Below are positions 22,583-31,340 of a stretch of 64,000 nt of DNA, piece by piece. Made by a program: the position numbers and the translations under genes. Origin of the DNA: Lawsonibacter celer (lineage in GTDB: Bacteria > Bacillota > Clostridia > Oscillospirales > Oscillospiraceae); assembly GCF_014281125.1 (NCBI RefSeq), contig NZ_JACOEA010000001.1, positions 1-64,000 on the forward strand, read 5' to 3'. The notes beneath the pieces were generated by a model. That model was not told the DNA's origin, made no database searches, and saw only the letters and a list, made by a program, of their open reading frames with translations. The stretch's first letter is position 1; each line of letters opens with the position of its first letter.

Positions 22583-25500
22583 ATGAAAAAGCGAATTTTG
22601 GCAAGCCTATTAAGCCTTTGCCTGCTGGCGGGACTTCTGCCCATGCCTGCGCTGGCCGTCGATGGGGCGGCGGTAAAGGGCGGCGAATGGGAGCGCTACC
22701 CGGCCGTCGGCGAGGAATTCCCTGTGTCGTTGCCGGAGGTCGGCGGAGGGGTGGTCACCATCAGCGGCTATATGGATACAGACGACTGGTATGTCATGGA
22801 CGGGCTGGTCCTTATGTATGACGGCATTTATAACGAAGGGATGAATCAGACAAATACCAGCGCTTCCACATGGAAAGAGCTTACGGATTCCGGAAGCGAC
22901 CTGACCATCAGCGGCCAAACGTGGAACAGTGGCGGCGGCCTTGCCGTTAAGGATACTGCCGTAGAGAAAAAGACATTCTCCCAAGAAATCCAGCTGGACA
23001 CGATGACGCTGGATTACGCTTTTTCCGCGGCCAATGTTGGAGACGCGAAGGGGGCGGGCGGCACCTACTTTGCGCCCTTTGCCCTGCTGACAAGCGTCGG
23101 CACCATCCGTCCCGACGGCGTCATACTGAATTACAATGGGTTTCAGACGGGAAATGGCATGAACTCGGTTTTAAGTACCGGAATTACGCTGGAAGACGAT
23201 ACCCTTTACCATCTCGCACTTACAAGTGATGGCAGCACCACGCGTTTTGCATACCTGAATGGCAAAGCGGTATCCCGCTCCATTTCTTTGGCGGATACCT
23301 ATCATTTTTCCAGCGTCTCAATTCCCGTTAGTTTAGTGGCAAAGCCCGATGGAACAAAAATCAATCTCGCTAAAACGCTTTACGGGCTACGCCTTTATAA
23401 CCGCGCGCTGAGTGCGGACGAGATCGCACAGAACCGGGCCATGGACCAGGCCCGGTATGTGGATAAGACCTATTGTATTCCGGGCACAGTGAAGGTGGGG
23501 GAAGGGGCCGAGACCCCGCTGACTGAGTACGATTTCACGGCGAGGAGAGCCCAGACTGCCATATCGCTGGACGATTCCGGCGCCCTCTCTCTGAAGCTGA
23601 ATAGAGAGGGCGGCTATACACTGTCCTTTGGAACTCAAGGCGGAGAGACAGTTACCAGGAAGATTACGGTAATTTCCCAGGCGGATGCCCAGGCTGCGGA
23701 TGCCGCCGCGGCGCTCATAACGCAGCTGCCGGAGAGCGGAGAAATTACAATTGCGCACCGCAGATCCGTTGCGGCGGCGCAGGCGGCCTATGACGCACTC
23801 TCTGAGAATGCCGCAAATCGGGTCGGAGCGGCCTTGAAGGAGAAGCTGGACGCCTGCATTGCTCAAATTGACGCCATTGCCACGGGAGCGCTGGTGTTGA
23901 CGCTGACCTACGATGCAAACGGCGGAACCTGCTCTGCCGCTAACGCACAGGTGGTTTATAAAAAGAATGCGGAGCCCTCGTATACGTTGGAGGTGCCTTC
24001 ACGCCCCAACTATGTGTTTACCGGCTGGTATCTGGAGGAGAGACAGCTGACGGATGCGGAGGGCGCGGCCCTTCAGCCCTGGGATATGCTGTCCGATGCC
24101 ACCGTTACTGCCCGCTGGAAGCACTATGCGGAAAGCGGAGAGGCGCTGGAGCTGAGCACAGCCGGAGATATTTACGCGCTGGCCCGTATCCTGGAAACAA
24201 AGCCGAAGACGGATGCCGATGTTTCGGACGCGCTAAAACAGGACTACAGGCATTTCGGGTTTGAGGAGGGCTATGCCAGCGCTTATGAAAAGCTCCAGAC
24301 GGCCAATTACCGCCTGACGAAAAATATTAAACTTACAAACTGCGACGCGAATACAGACCAGTACAATGGGTTCCATGGAATTCCCAACTTTAAGGGGGTA
24401 TTCGACGGCGGCAGCCACGAGATTGAGCTTGCCATTGATTTCAGCAAGTACCCGGATGTTTCTGCTCCGAACTATATCGGAGGCGTCTTTGCTTGCGTGC
24501 AGGATGCTGAAATTCGCAATCTGACGCTTTCCGGCTCGGCGGCCGGGACGTTTGTGACCGATGCCTCCTTAGCGGATACCGGTTTGCTGATCGGCGGAAC
24601 AATTGCCAGCACCAACCGCAATACCGTGCTGGAGAACATCACATCAAATGTAGCGGTAAACATCACGCTGGACATTCCGCAGGGCAAAACCGCCTATATT
24701 GGGGCTATGGTCGGGCGTGCCAGTTCTTCCCTTGAGAGCGATAAATGCCTGATTCTGCGCGGCTGTGTCAACAACGGGGATATGTCCATGAGGGTCGAAC
24801 AGGCATCCACGAACCCCAGCCGGCTTTCTGGGTTGATCGGCCATGCCTATTCCGGCATTCGGTTTGAAAACTGCGCCAACTACGGCAATATTTCCGCGGC
24901 CGGCGAGGCTGCGACTGTCGGAGATTTGTGCAGCGGATCGGGCGGTTACATGGAGAACTGTGTGTCCGCTGGAAGCCTCTCCCGGGAGAAGGGCACCATC
25001 AATGTGTTCAACGGCATGCAGAAGGACGCTGCCGCAGCAGACGGCAACACAATCCGTGTCGCGCTGACAGGTACGGCGGGTGATCGCGCTGTGGTGGCCG
25101 ATACCGGTATTGATGTGGCCTATTCCGAAAATGGTACGCAGTATCTGGATATTCCGGTTTACTACCTGGAAGATGGCTCTAAACCGTGGGCGCAGTATCA
25201 TGCGAATCAATACATCTCAGTAAACGGAGCAAAACGGCTCTACCTGTTTGATCTTGAAAACAGGACCTTTTCGACGACGCTCAATACGGCGGATGCCGTG
25301 GTAAGCGCCCTGCCGTTCAGCTCCTGGGAAGAGGCTATTCCGATCTCTACGGCGGATCATTTCCTGTGGATGCAGCAGGCGGTCAACGATGGCAATGAGG
25401 AGGCCGTTCAAAAGCTGTATGCGCTGGGCGGAGCAGACAGCGTGGACGACCTGGAAAGCGCGCGGACTGTGCTGCGCTCGGCCTATTACAAACTGCAAAA

Positions 25501-28345
25501 TAATGTGGCGATTGATTCGTCGAGCGGGTTTACCGGGATCGGCAATAAGGATTACACATTCGGCGGACATTTTGATGGCGGCGGCCACAGTATTTCGCTG
25601 ACGGTTGACACGACGGTTTCGGACGTGCCGGAAAATCTGTATATCGGACTATTCGGCTATATGAGCCCGCTGACCGACGGCGTGGTTGAGGTGCGCAACC
25701 TGTCTGTTGAGAGCAGTTTCGATATTAAGCTGCCAAAGGACTACACCGCAACGGTGTACATTGGCGGCCTTGCCGGACAGGCGGTTCAGCTTACGCTGGA
25801 GAAGGTGGATGTGCTTCTTAAAAAGATGACGCTCACCAAGGCGGAATCTGATGCCGATCTTACCACTGGAGGGGGCTCTGTGTCTGCCGGCGGCGCTTTT
25901 GGCTTTGAGAATGGGCTGGTCCGGGGTGCGCCGTCAACCAGGATTGACTGTACCATGACCGCGAACTGGACAAGAGGCACGCTGAACTTTGGCGGCTTTG
26001 CCGGTCAGGGCTATTCCGGCGGCAGCGTTGCGTTTATCGGCGGCACAGGGATTGATGCAGGCAGCGTGAGCAATGCGAAAGTCGCCGGTGTGATGGGGTA
26101 TTCCTGGGCACCGAACGAGTTTGACGGGTATTACGTGAAAAACAGCACCAATGGGACCATTTCCCTGAAAGGCACAAATGCGGCCGGTATCCTGCTTGGC
26201 TATCAGACGACCTCCAGCGCCACCGGCGTTGCCCTGCGTGCAGCGAATGTGGAGATCTCCGGCCCCTTTGAGGTGACCGGCGGCAACACGGGCGGGCTGT
26301 TCGGCTATGTAGGCACCAGCGGTGTCGTAGAAATTGCGAATATTGTGTTGAGCGATGCAGTTTCGCTGAAAGCCGCCGCAGCCAATAAGCCGGTGGGCGG
26401 ATTGATCGGCAGTATGGTCCCGGCGAAGGAAGACAGCATTCGGCTTGAAAATGTCTTTATCGGCACAGAAATCCCGACCACAGGAAACAATATGGGGATG
26501 CTGATTGGCAGCAGCAGTAAGGATGCGGTTGGAACCGTCATAAATTGCGCCTATGTGAAGCGCTCCGCCGAAAAGGCGGTTGGAAATAAGAGTGACTCCG
26601 TTTTAAGCGGCATTATCGCCATGGATGTGTCTCAGCTTGCAGACGGTATGTTTGGAGACGCCAAGGCGCTGTTCAGCGGCGCTTTGAGCGGCGTGGACGC
26701 GGCGTCTGACATCGCGGCGCTGGATGGGGCAGCTGGAACGGTAATCTATACTGCGGTCGGCACGGATGCGGTTTCTCTGCGCTGGAATGGTGAAACATTC
26801 TATACAAGCCGGAGTATTACCGTTTCTCCGAAAGCGCTGGCCGCCGACGATATCACGATTACCGGAGTCAACAGCGCATATCCCTCTGATGAAGCGGCGG
26901 CGGAAGCGGATATCCAGGTGCTCCACAATGGCTCCGTGCTGGCCAAAGGCTCCGATTACACGGTGGAGCAGAATACGGCTGACCATAAGTTTACCATTAC
27001 ATTTGGCGGAAACTACAGCGGCTGTGCGGAAACCTCCTATACTGTGAGCTCCGATGCGCTGGAGGCATCTGCAGAGGGGTATACCGGCGTCTATGACGGC
27101 GAGGAACATAGTATTGCCGTGACGGCCCCGGAGGACGCTGCGGTTACCTATAGCGACCGTGCAGATGGAGCATATGCCGATACGGCGATTACCCTGAAGG
27201 ATGCAGAGACCAAAACCGTTTACTGGAAAGCGGTTCAGGGAGAAAAAGAGGTTGCCGGCTCCGCTGTCATTACAATTGCTCCGGCAGAACTGACCATTGC
27301 CGTACTTGACCAGAGCGTTCCTGTTGGAGCGGCGGTGCCTTCTCTGGAAACGCCGGCTGCCGGAACGCACTATACGGTGTCCGGCCTGTGCGGTTCCGAC
27401 GAATTGGCAACCGCCCCCACGCTGTCCTATGAGGGGACTCCCGACACAAGCTCCGCCGGCTCCTTTGCCATCAAGGCCGGCGGAGCAGACGCAGGAGGCA
27501 ATTACACCATCCGCTATATGGACGGCACTTTGACTGTTTACAGCGGCGGCGGTTCCGGCATGCCCAGCTACGCCATTGCCGCCCCTGCGGATGTGGACAA
27601 CGGTACAATTGTCGTCAGCCCCAAGCGGGCTGGCAGGGGCGACACCGTGACCATCACCGTCAAGCCCGATGAGGGCTGTGAGCTGAGCAGGCTTACCGTC
27701 ACTGACAGCAAGGGCAACAAACTGAAGCTTACTGATAAGGGCAATGGCAAGTTCACCTTTACCATGCCCGGCGGTAAGGTCACCGTGGCGGCCGCCTTTG
27801 CGCCCAAGGGCACCCCGGATATCCCCGCTTTTGCGGACGTCCCTGCCGGCGCCTACTACGCCGATGCAGTGGCTTGGGCTGTGGCCGAGGGTATCACCAG
27901 CGGCACCGGCGCGACAACCTTCAGCCCCGACATGGTCTGCACCCGTGCACAGATGGCCGTGTTCCTCTGGCGTGCCGCCGGCGCCCCCTCGCCTAAGGGC
28001 CAAACGATGCCTTTCACGGATGTGCCTGCCAACGCCTACTACTGCGATGCGGTTCTGTGGGCCGTGGAACAAGGGATTACAACCGGTACCAGCGCCTCGG
28101 CGTTCGAGCCGGATGCCGAGGTGACCCGTGGGCAGGCCGTGACCTTCCTGTACCGGATGGCCGGTTCCCCCGCCGCTGCGGACCACAGCTTTACGGATGT
28201 GAGCAGCGCCGACTATTATGACGCCGCCGTAAGCTGGGCGGCCTTCGAGGGCGTCACGAACGGTACGGGCAATCACGGGTTCAGCCCGGCGGCCGACTGC
28301 ACCCGTGCGCAGATTGTAACACTCCTCTATCGGGCAAACGCCTGA
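22583..28345 (+). CDS. Giant surface protein with LamG-like, beta-helix-like, MBG-like and three SLH domains
   Basis: A 1920-residue secreted protein. Signal peptide at 1-26 (MKKRILASLLSLCLLAGLLP, MPALA). A LamG/concanavalin-like domain fills about 130-290 (ending LYGLRLYNRALSADEIAQNR). A Listeria-Bacteroides repeat (InlB B-repeat) lies at about 436-511 (LTYDANGGTCS...FTGWYLE). Long stretches with GVFDGGSHEIEL, GGHFDGGGHSISL and repeated GG-LIG/FGY motifs suggest right-handed beta-helix adhesin modules. An MBG-like domain (about 1568-1650) and a bacterial-repeat domain (1662-1740) precede three SLH domains (about 1749-1801, 1811-1865, 1870-1920), which anchor the protein to secondary cell-wall polymer. 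Start has GAGGAGGAAA upstream. Probably an adhesin or glycan-binding surface protein; its ligand is unknown. Same operon as the zinc-ribbon gene. Confidence 0.9.
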   Translation: MKKRILASLLSLCLLAGLLPMPALAVDGAAVKGGEWERYPAVGEEFPVSLPEVGGGVVTISGYMDTDDWYVMDGLVLMYDGIYNEGMNQTNTSASTWKELTDSGSDLTISGQTWNSGGGLAVKDTAVEKKTFSQEIQLDTMTLDYAFSAANVGDAKGAGGTYFAPFALLTSVGTIRPDGVILNYNGFQTGNGMNSVLSTGITLEDDTLYHLALTSDGSTTRFAYLNGKAVSRSISLADTYHFSSVSIPVSLVAKPDGTKINLAKTLYGLRLYNRALSADEIAQNRAMDQARYVDKTYCIPGTVKVGEGAETPLTEYDFTARRAQTAISLDDSGALSLKLNREGGYTLSFGTQGGETVTRKITVISQADAQAADAAAALITQLPESGEITIAHRRSVAAAQAAYDALSENAANRVGAALKEKLDACIAQIDAIATGALVLTLTYDANGGTCSAANAQVVYKKNAEPSYTLEVPSRPNYVFTGWYLEERQLTDAEGAALQPWDMLSDATVTARWKHYAESGEALELSTAGDIYALARILETKPKTDADVSDALKQDYRHFGFEEGYASAYEKLQTANYRLTKNIKLTNCDANTDQYNGFHGIPNFKGVFDGGSHEIELAIDFSKYPDVSAPNYIGGVFACVQDAEIRNLTLSGSAAGTFVTDASLADTGLLIGGTIASTNRNTVLENITSNVAVNITLDIPQGKTAYIGAMVGRASSSLESDKCLILRGCVNNGDMSMRVEQASTNPSRLSGLIGHAYSGIRFENCANYGNISAAGEAATVGDLCSGSGGYMENCVSAGSLSREKGTINVFNGMQKDAAAADGNTIRVALTGTAGDRAVVADTGIDVAYSENGTQYLDIPVYYLEDGSKPWAQYHANQYISVNGAKRLYLFDLENRTFSTTLNTADAVVSALPFSSWEEAIPISTADHFLWMQQAVNDGNEEAVQKLYALGGADSVDDLESARTVLRSAYYKLQNNVAIDSSSGFTGIGNKDYTFGGHFDGGGHSISLTVDTTVSDVPENLYIGLFGYMSPLTDGVVEVRNLSVESSFDIKLPKDYTATVYIGGLAGQAVQLTLEKVDVLLKKMTLTKAESDADLTTGGGSVSAGGAFGFENGLVRGAPSTRIDCTMTANWTRGTLNFGGFAGQGYSGGSVAFIGGTGIDAGSVSNAKVAGVMGYSWAPNEFDGYYVKNSTNGTISLKGTNAAGILLGYQTTSSATGVALRAANVEISGPFEVTGGNTGGLFGYVGTSGVVEIANIVLSDAVSLKAAAANKPVGGLIGSMVPAKEDSIRLENVFIGTEIPTTGNNMGMLIGSSSKDAVGTVINCAYVKRSAEKAVGNKSDSVLSGIIAMDVSQLADGMFGDAKALFSGALSGVDAASDIAALDGAAGTVIYTAVGTDAVSLRWNGETFYTSRSITVSPKALAADDITITGVNSAYPSDEAAAEADIQVLHNGSVLAKGSDYTVEQNTADHKFTITFGGNYSGCAETSYTVSSDALEASAEGYTGVYDGEEHSIAVTAPEDAAVTYSDRADGAYADTAITLKDAETKTVYWKAVQGEKEVAGSAVITIAPAELTIAVLDQSVPVGAAVPSLETPAAGTHYTVSGLCGSDELATAPTLSYEGTPDTSSAGSFAIKAGGADAGGNYTIRYMDGTLTVYSGGGSGMPSYAIAAPADVDNGTIVVSPKRAGRGDTVTITVKPDEGCELSRLTVTDSKGNKLKLTDKGNGKFTFTMPGGKVTVAAAFAPKGTPDIPAFADVPAGAYYADAVAWAVAEGITSGTGATTFSPDMVCTRAQMAVFLWRAAGAPSPKGQTMPFTDVPANAYYCDAVLWAVEQGITTGTSASAFEPDAEVTRGQAVTFLYRMAGSPAAADHSFTDVSSADYYDAAVSWAAFEGVTNGTGNHGFSPAADCTRAQIVTLLYRANA

Positions 28346-28360
28346 CCCGCGGTAAAGCAT

Positions 28361-28407
28361 AAAACGCCTGGGCGTGGATCCGCGATCCACGCCCAAGCGT
28401 TTTTTAC
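28361..28407 (+). terminator. Terminator of the surface protein operon
   Basis: AAAACGCCTGGGCGTGGATC pairs with GATCCACGCCCAAGCGTTTT (one internal mismatch), followed by a T-run. Confidence 0.88.
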
Positions 28408-28748
28408 CTCTGGTCTATTCAAACACCTGGGATTCTGGACCATGTAATTAAAGGCGGCGGTATCTCTTGTCAAAGGGACACTGCCGCTATCGCCGGAAAT
28501 AGGATCCGTCTGCGATATCTTCCTGGTCAAAAGAAAGATCACCGCTTTTTAAGCGGTGATCTTTCTCAAGATGGACAGTAACGACAAAAAAGATACACAT
28601 CCAAAAGCCTTGCGGTACAGATCTTCTCAGGATTTAGCCATAAAATGCCCCACCCAATCCGCCAGTCTCACACAAACTGTTCAGATTGGATAGGATCATT
28701 CATGTATCTAATCAGTAAATATTACATATTTTTCCATTTGCTCGACAG
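28408..28748. other. Non-coding stretch at the left edge of the AT-rich island
   Basis: No credible gene. A perfect 16-bp stem AGAAAGATCACCGCTT / AAGCGGTGATCTTTCT lies at 28532-28565 with a 2-3 nt loop and no T-run. From about 28600 on, base composition turns AT-rich and stays so to about 37.8 kb. Confidence 0.6.
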
Positions 28749-29636
28749 CTAATTGGTCAACATTAAGTTGTTTTGCGACAGATTCGCTAGTTTTTTATCA
28801 GCCATTAAGCAATTAATAATTTTTAGCAATTTGCCAACGGTAATATTCGTCTTAAATTTTGGACTGCTAGGCAAATCAACTATGGCCCCTAAAGCCAGGA
28901 CAAATTGCCGCGACGTTTTTTGTACAAGAACACTCTGTTGTTCAAGTTCAATGGCCTGAGGTCGCACATCTAAGTTTACAACGGATTTGGCCTGCAACTG
29001 TGAAGCCATATCGAAAAGGGAAGGCCGTTGGTACAACTGTATTTGATCGCTATGCTGGCGAAGCTGTGGTTGGCTCACATTTGGGTGAAAAGATTTTATA
29101 TATAATGTTTGCCCAAGCATAGTTTTCCATTTTTCAATTATCACAATGCCGTGCTTCCCATTGGATGCACTTTTCGAATCCACATATTTCATCTTGCTAA
29201 TGGGTGTGACTCTCCATTGATTATCTTGTGTGTTGGCTTCTGCAACCTCTTCTCTGGTAGCTTCATTTTTTGTTGTCCGATAAAAGCAACTCTGCCATTT
29301 GAATAAGACAATCATAATCTTGAACTGTCCTCCATTCTGGTGGAATCCAGTTTGTAACACTAAGCGTTCCCAATAGTCCACCAGCTATAGAAGCAATCGT
29401 GTCAGTATCTGCGCGAAACAAAAACACAGGAATTTTAATTCCCAGAGAGGGATTATTAGCGTATTTTGAAGCTAAATAAATGGCGGCTAAAATAGTAGCA
29501 GACTTTAGTAAAGCACCCTTGCGACCTTGTTCATAGTTCAGCCCAAAAGGAAGTTCCTTTTCTGCAAGAAACTTCTCCCAGTCACCTGCGATGATACTTC
29601 GTGCCACTATAGGGATATTATGCCAGACAGTCTGCT
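28749..29636 (-). pseudogene. Decayed ADP-ribosylglycohydrolase family gene
   Basis: Two overlapping minus-strand frames encode adjacent parts of one protein. The first (29636 down to 29263) has SATILAAIYLASKYANN, PVFLFRADTDTIASIAGGLL and IPPEWRTVQDYDCLIQMAELL; DTDTIAS(I)AGG is the metal-binding signature of the DraG/ARH family C-terminal half. It stops in SDNKK at a six-A run; the second frame continues with NEATREEVAEA to the stop at 28749. Removing one A joins them. The N-terminal half is absent and a TAG with no start lies upstream. The enzyme would remove ADP-ribose from proteins; this copy looks dead. Confidence 0.75.
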
Positions 29637-29868
29637 ACATGGATAGACCCAATTCGGCAGCAGTTCGGGATATTTCTCGGATTTCAGTTCGATTTACAGG
29701 TTGCTATCCGGTTGGATTAAAATCACATCGATCTGCTCTTTTACCTAGTTTTCATCCCATGCATCTATGCCCAGCTTTTCACAGATGGCATCCTTGTTTC
29801 CGAAATAAGCAATCAGTTTCATTTTCTTTTCTGCGTTATGCTTATCAGCATGATATAGGAGCATCCCC
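29637..29868. other. Inter-remnant stretch with a fragment of an unidentified gene
   Basis: On the minus strand, bases about 29865-29745 encode HADKHNAEKKMKLIAYFGNK followed by DAICEKLGIDAWDEN and a stop, which looks like the C terminus of a real protein but I cannot name it. Its 5' part is replaced by the IS3 remnant. The rest shows nothing. Confidence 0.45.
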
Positions 29869-30669
29869 ATGACCCATACAGAACAAGAAAAAGCCGCCAT
29901 TGTCACGCAATACCGACAGGGCAAACCAATCCAGGAACTCTGTGCGGAGCGCGACATCAGCGAGCGAACGCTTTACCGCTTGCTACGAAACAGCCCCAAA
30001 GCAGGAGTGTACCTTCCCCCTCAAAGAATACGATACCCTTCTGCATAAAGGCACCAAACTGGAGAACATCCTCACCACTCTGAAAACAATTCAGTGCACT
30101 GTCCACGCTTCGTTGGAGAAACAGCTTTACGAAGACTACACGAAACTACATGAGCCAGAGAAGAAATAAAATCTCCTCCGCTAGCAATTCCAGATGGACA
30201 GGCCCAATCAAATCTGGGGCAGTGACATCACCTGCTTTAAGCTAGGAACTCTATCTCTACATTTGTGCCTTAGGCTTGGTTTCACACAAGGTCATCGCAT
30301 ACAGAGTATCCAGAAAGAGCCGTACCCAACTAATTACATCTGCCTTCAAATTGGCATGGTCACAGCGCGCTCCAGAAGCAAAACTTATCTTTTACAGTGG
30401 CCGGGGAGCTCAATATATCTCTGCTCCACGAGCACATCGTAGTACAATCTTTTTCCAATTTGGGAAGATCTCATGACAATACCGTTGCTGAACCCTTCTT
30501 TGTCACACTCAAGAAGAAAAATCTGTATGGGAAGGATTATACAACTGAGGCAGATTTCAAGCATGGCCTTGCCTCCTACATCGAGTTTTACAACACACAG
30601 CGTCCCCATCGCACATTGAAGAATCTGACGCCATGTTGGGTTGAAGATGCGTTCATGAGCAGCAAATGA
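29869..30669 (+). pseudogene. Decayed IS3-family transposase
   Basis: Pieces of both IS3 reading frames remain in order. ATG 29869 opens the OrfA helix-turn-helix (EQEKAAIVTQYRQGKPIQEL, CAERDISERTLYRLLRNSP), which then shifts frame to FPLKEYDTLLHKGTKLENIL. The integrase core starts at about 30194 with MDRPNQIWGSDITCFK (DDE first Asp), is frameshifted, and ends with the DDE C-terminal block SHDNTVAEPFFVTLKKKNLY and YIEFYNTQRPHRTLKNLTP. At least three frame breaks are needed, so it is inactive. I could not define terminal inverted repeats. Confidence 0.85.
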
Positions 30670-30988
30670 GAATCGCATCCCAGCGACACAGCAGGGAATC
30701 GAATCCCTCCGATTACACGTTTTGCACTTTAATTTTGCTCTGTTTGTATTCGACCCGTGACATAGAGTGCTCTCTATTAAAAAGTATGGAACCCTTACAG
30801 TGCAAGGGTTCCATACGCAAAACGACCTTACCCGGCCTGAACAATGACGAGCATTTGTTTAGACCGGGTAGGGTTACTCAATAGAAGGAACAGCTTGCCA
30901 TAGAACGGCATACAAATAATTAAGGAGAGAGCGTATATCCGCACCCTTATCATTGAGTTTTTCATGTGCAGAACTGAAGGAGACCAAC
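30670..30988. other. Non-coding stretch with two hairpins
   Basis: GTATGGAACCCTT-ACAGTGC-AAGGGTTCCATAC at 30784-30816 is a perfect 13-bp stem. TACCCGGCCTGAACAA (about 30829) pairs with TTGTTTAGACCGGGTA near 30870 with two G-T pairs. Neither has a T-run. They may end transcription from the left or be scars of mobile DNA. No gene is seen before 30989. Confidence 0.5.
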
Positions 30989-31252
30989 ATGATTAAGTCA
31001 TACGCTGCATCGCGTACTCATAAACTATTATTAAATTTCAAACCCAGTCCGGATTGTTGTTTATCTGGAATTGCGTTAAACGATTTAAGAAATCTTTCAA
31101 AAACAATCGTATTTATATGGCTGAGAAACAAAAAAGGGCTTTGGTTTCATATTAACTCGGTTCGTGACGGATGCGTGGATGGATATGCTTTAATCCAAAG
31201 TCAATGGATATATCAACGCATTCCAATATCCCGGATCTATGCATATTACTAA
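30989..31252 (+). CDS. Small protein of unknown function ahead of the csp-sleC genes
   Basis: An 87-residue basic protein starting MIKSYAASRTHKLLLNFKPS, with PDCCLSGIALNDLRNLSKTI and VFIWLRNKKGLWFHINSVRD, and ending in RIPISRIYAYY. No signal peptide, no membrane helix and no family I recognise. ATG 30989 has GAAGGAG seven bases upstream, which supports a real gene. Its base composition matches the island. It lies about 90 bp ahead of the first subtilase and may be cotranscribed with it, which would suggest a role in the same germination process; this is inference. Confidence 0.6.
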   Translation: MIKSYAASRTHKLLLNFKPSPDCCLSGIALNDLRNLSKTIVFIWLRNKKGLWFHINSVRDGCVDGYALIQSQWIYQRIPISRIYAYY

Positions 31253-31280
31253 TTCCTGGTGCCAAATAGGATTAGTGTTC

Positions 31281-31307
31281 GGAGGAATCAACGTGACCGG
31301 TTTTTAA
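31281..31307 (+). promoter_or_regulatory. Strong ribosome site with a five-codon leader frame ending in TAA
   Basis: GGAGGAAT (31281-31288) is followed by GTG ACC GGT TTT TAA (31293-31307). This frame is the same as that of the subtilase that follows. Either it is a short leader peptide with reinitiation downstream, or the original start codon of the protease has been cut off by a nonsense or indel mutation. Confidence 0.5.
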
Positions 31308-31340
31308 CGAAACCAAGGACATTTGCTGCACGCACAATTT

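Noticed and set aside
26603..28396. 597-codon frame antisense to the SLH surface protein
   Set aside because: No ribosome site or domain; the sense strand encodes clear SLH repeats.
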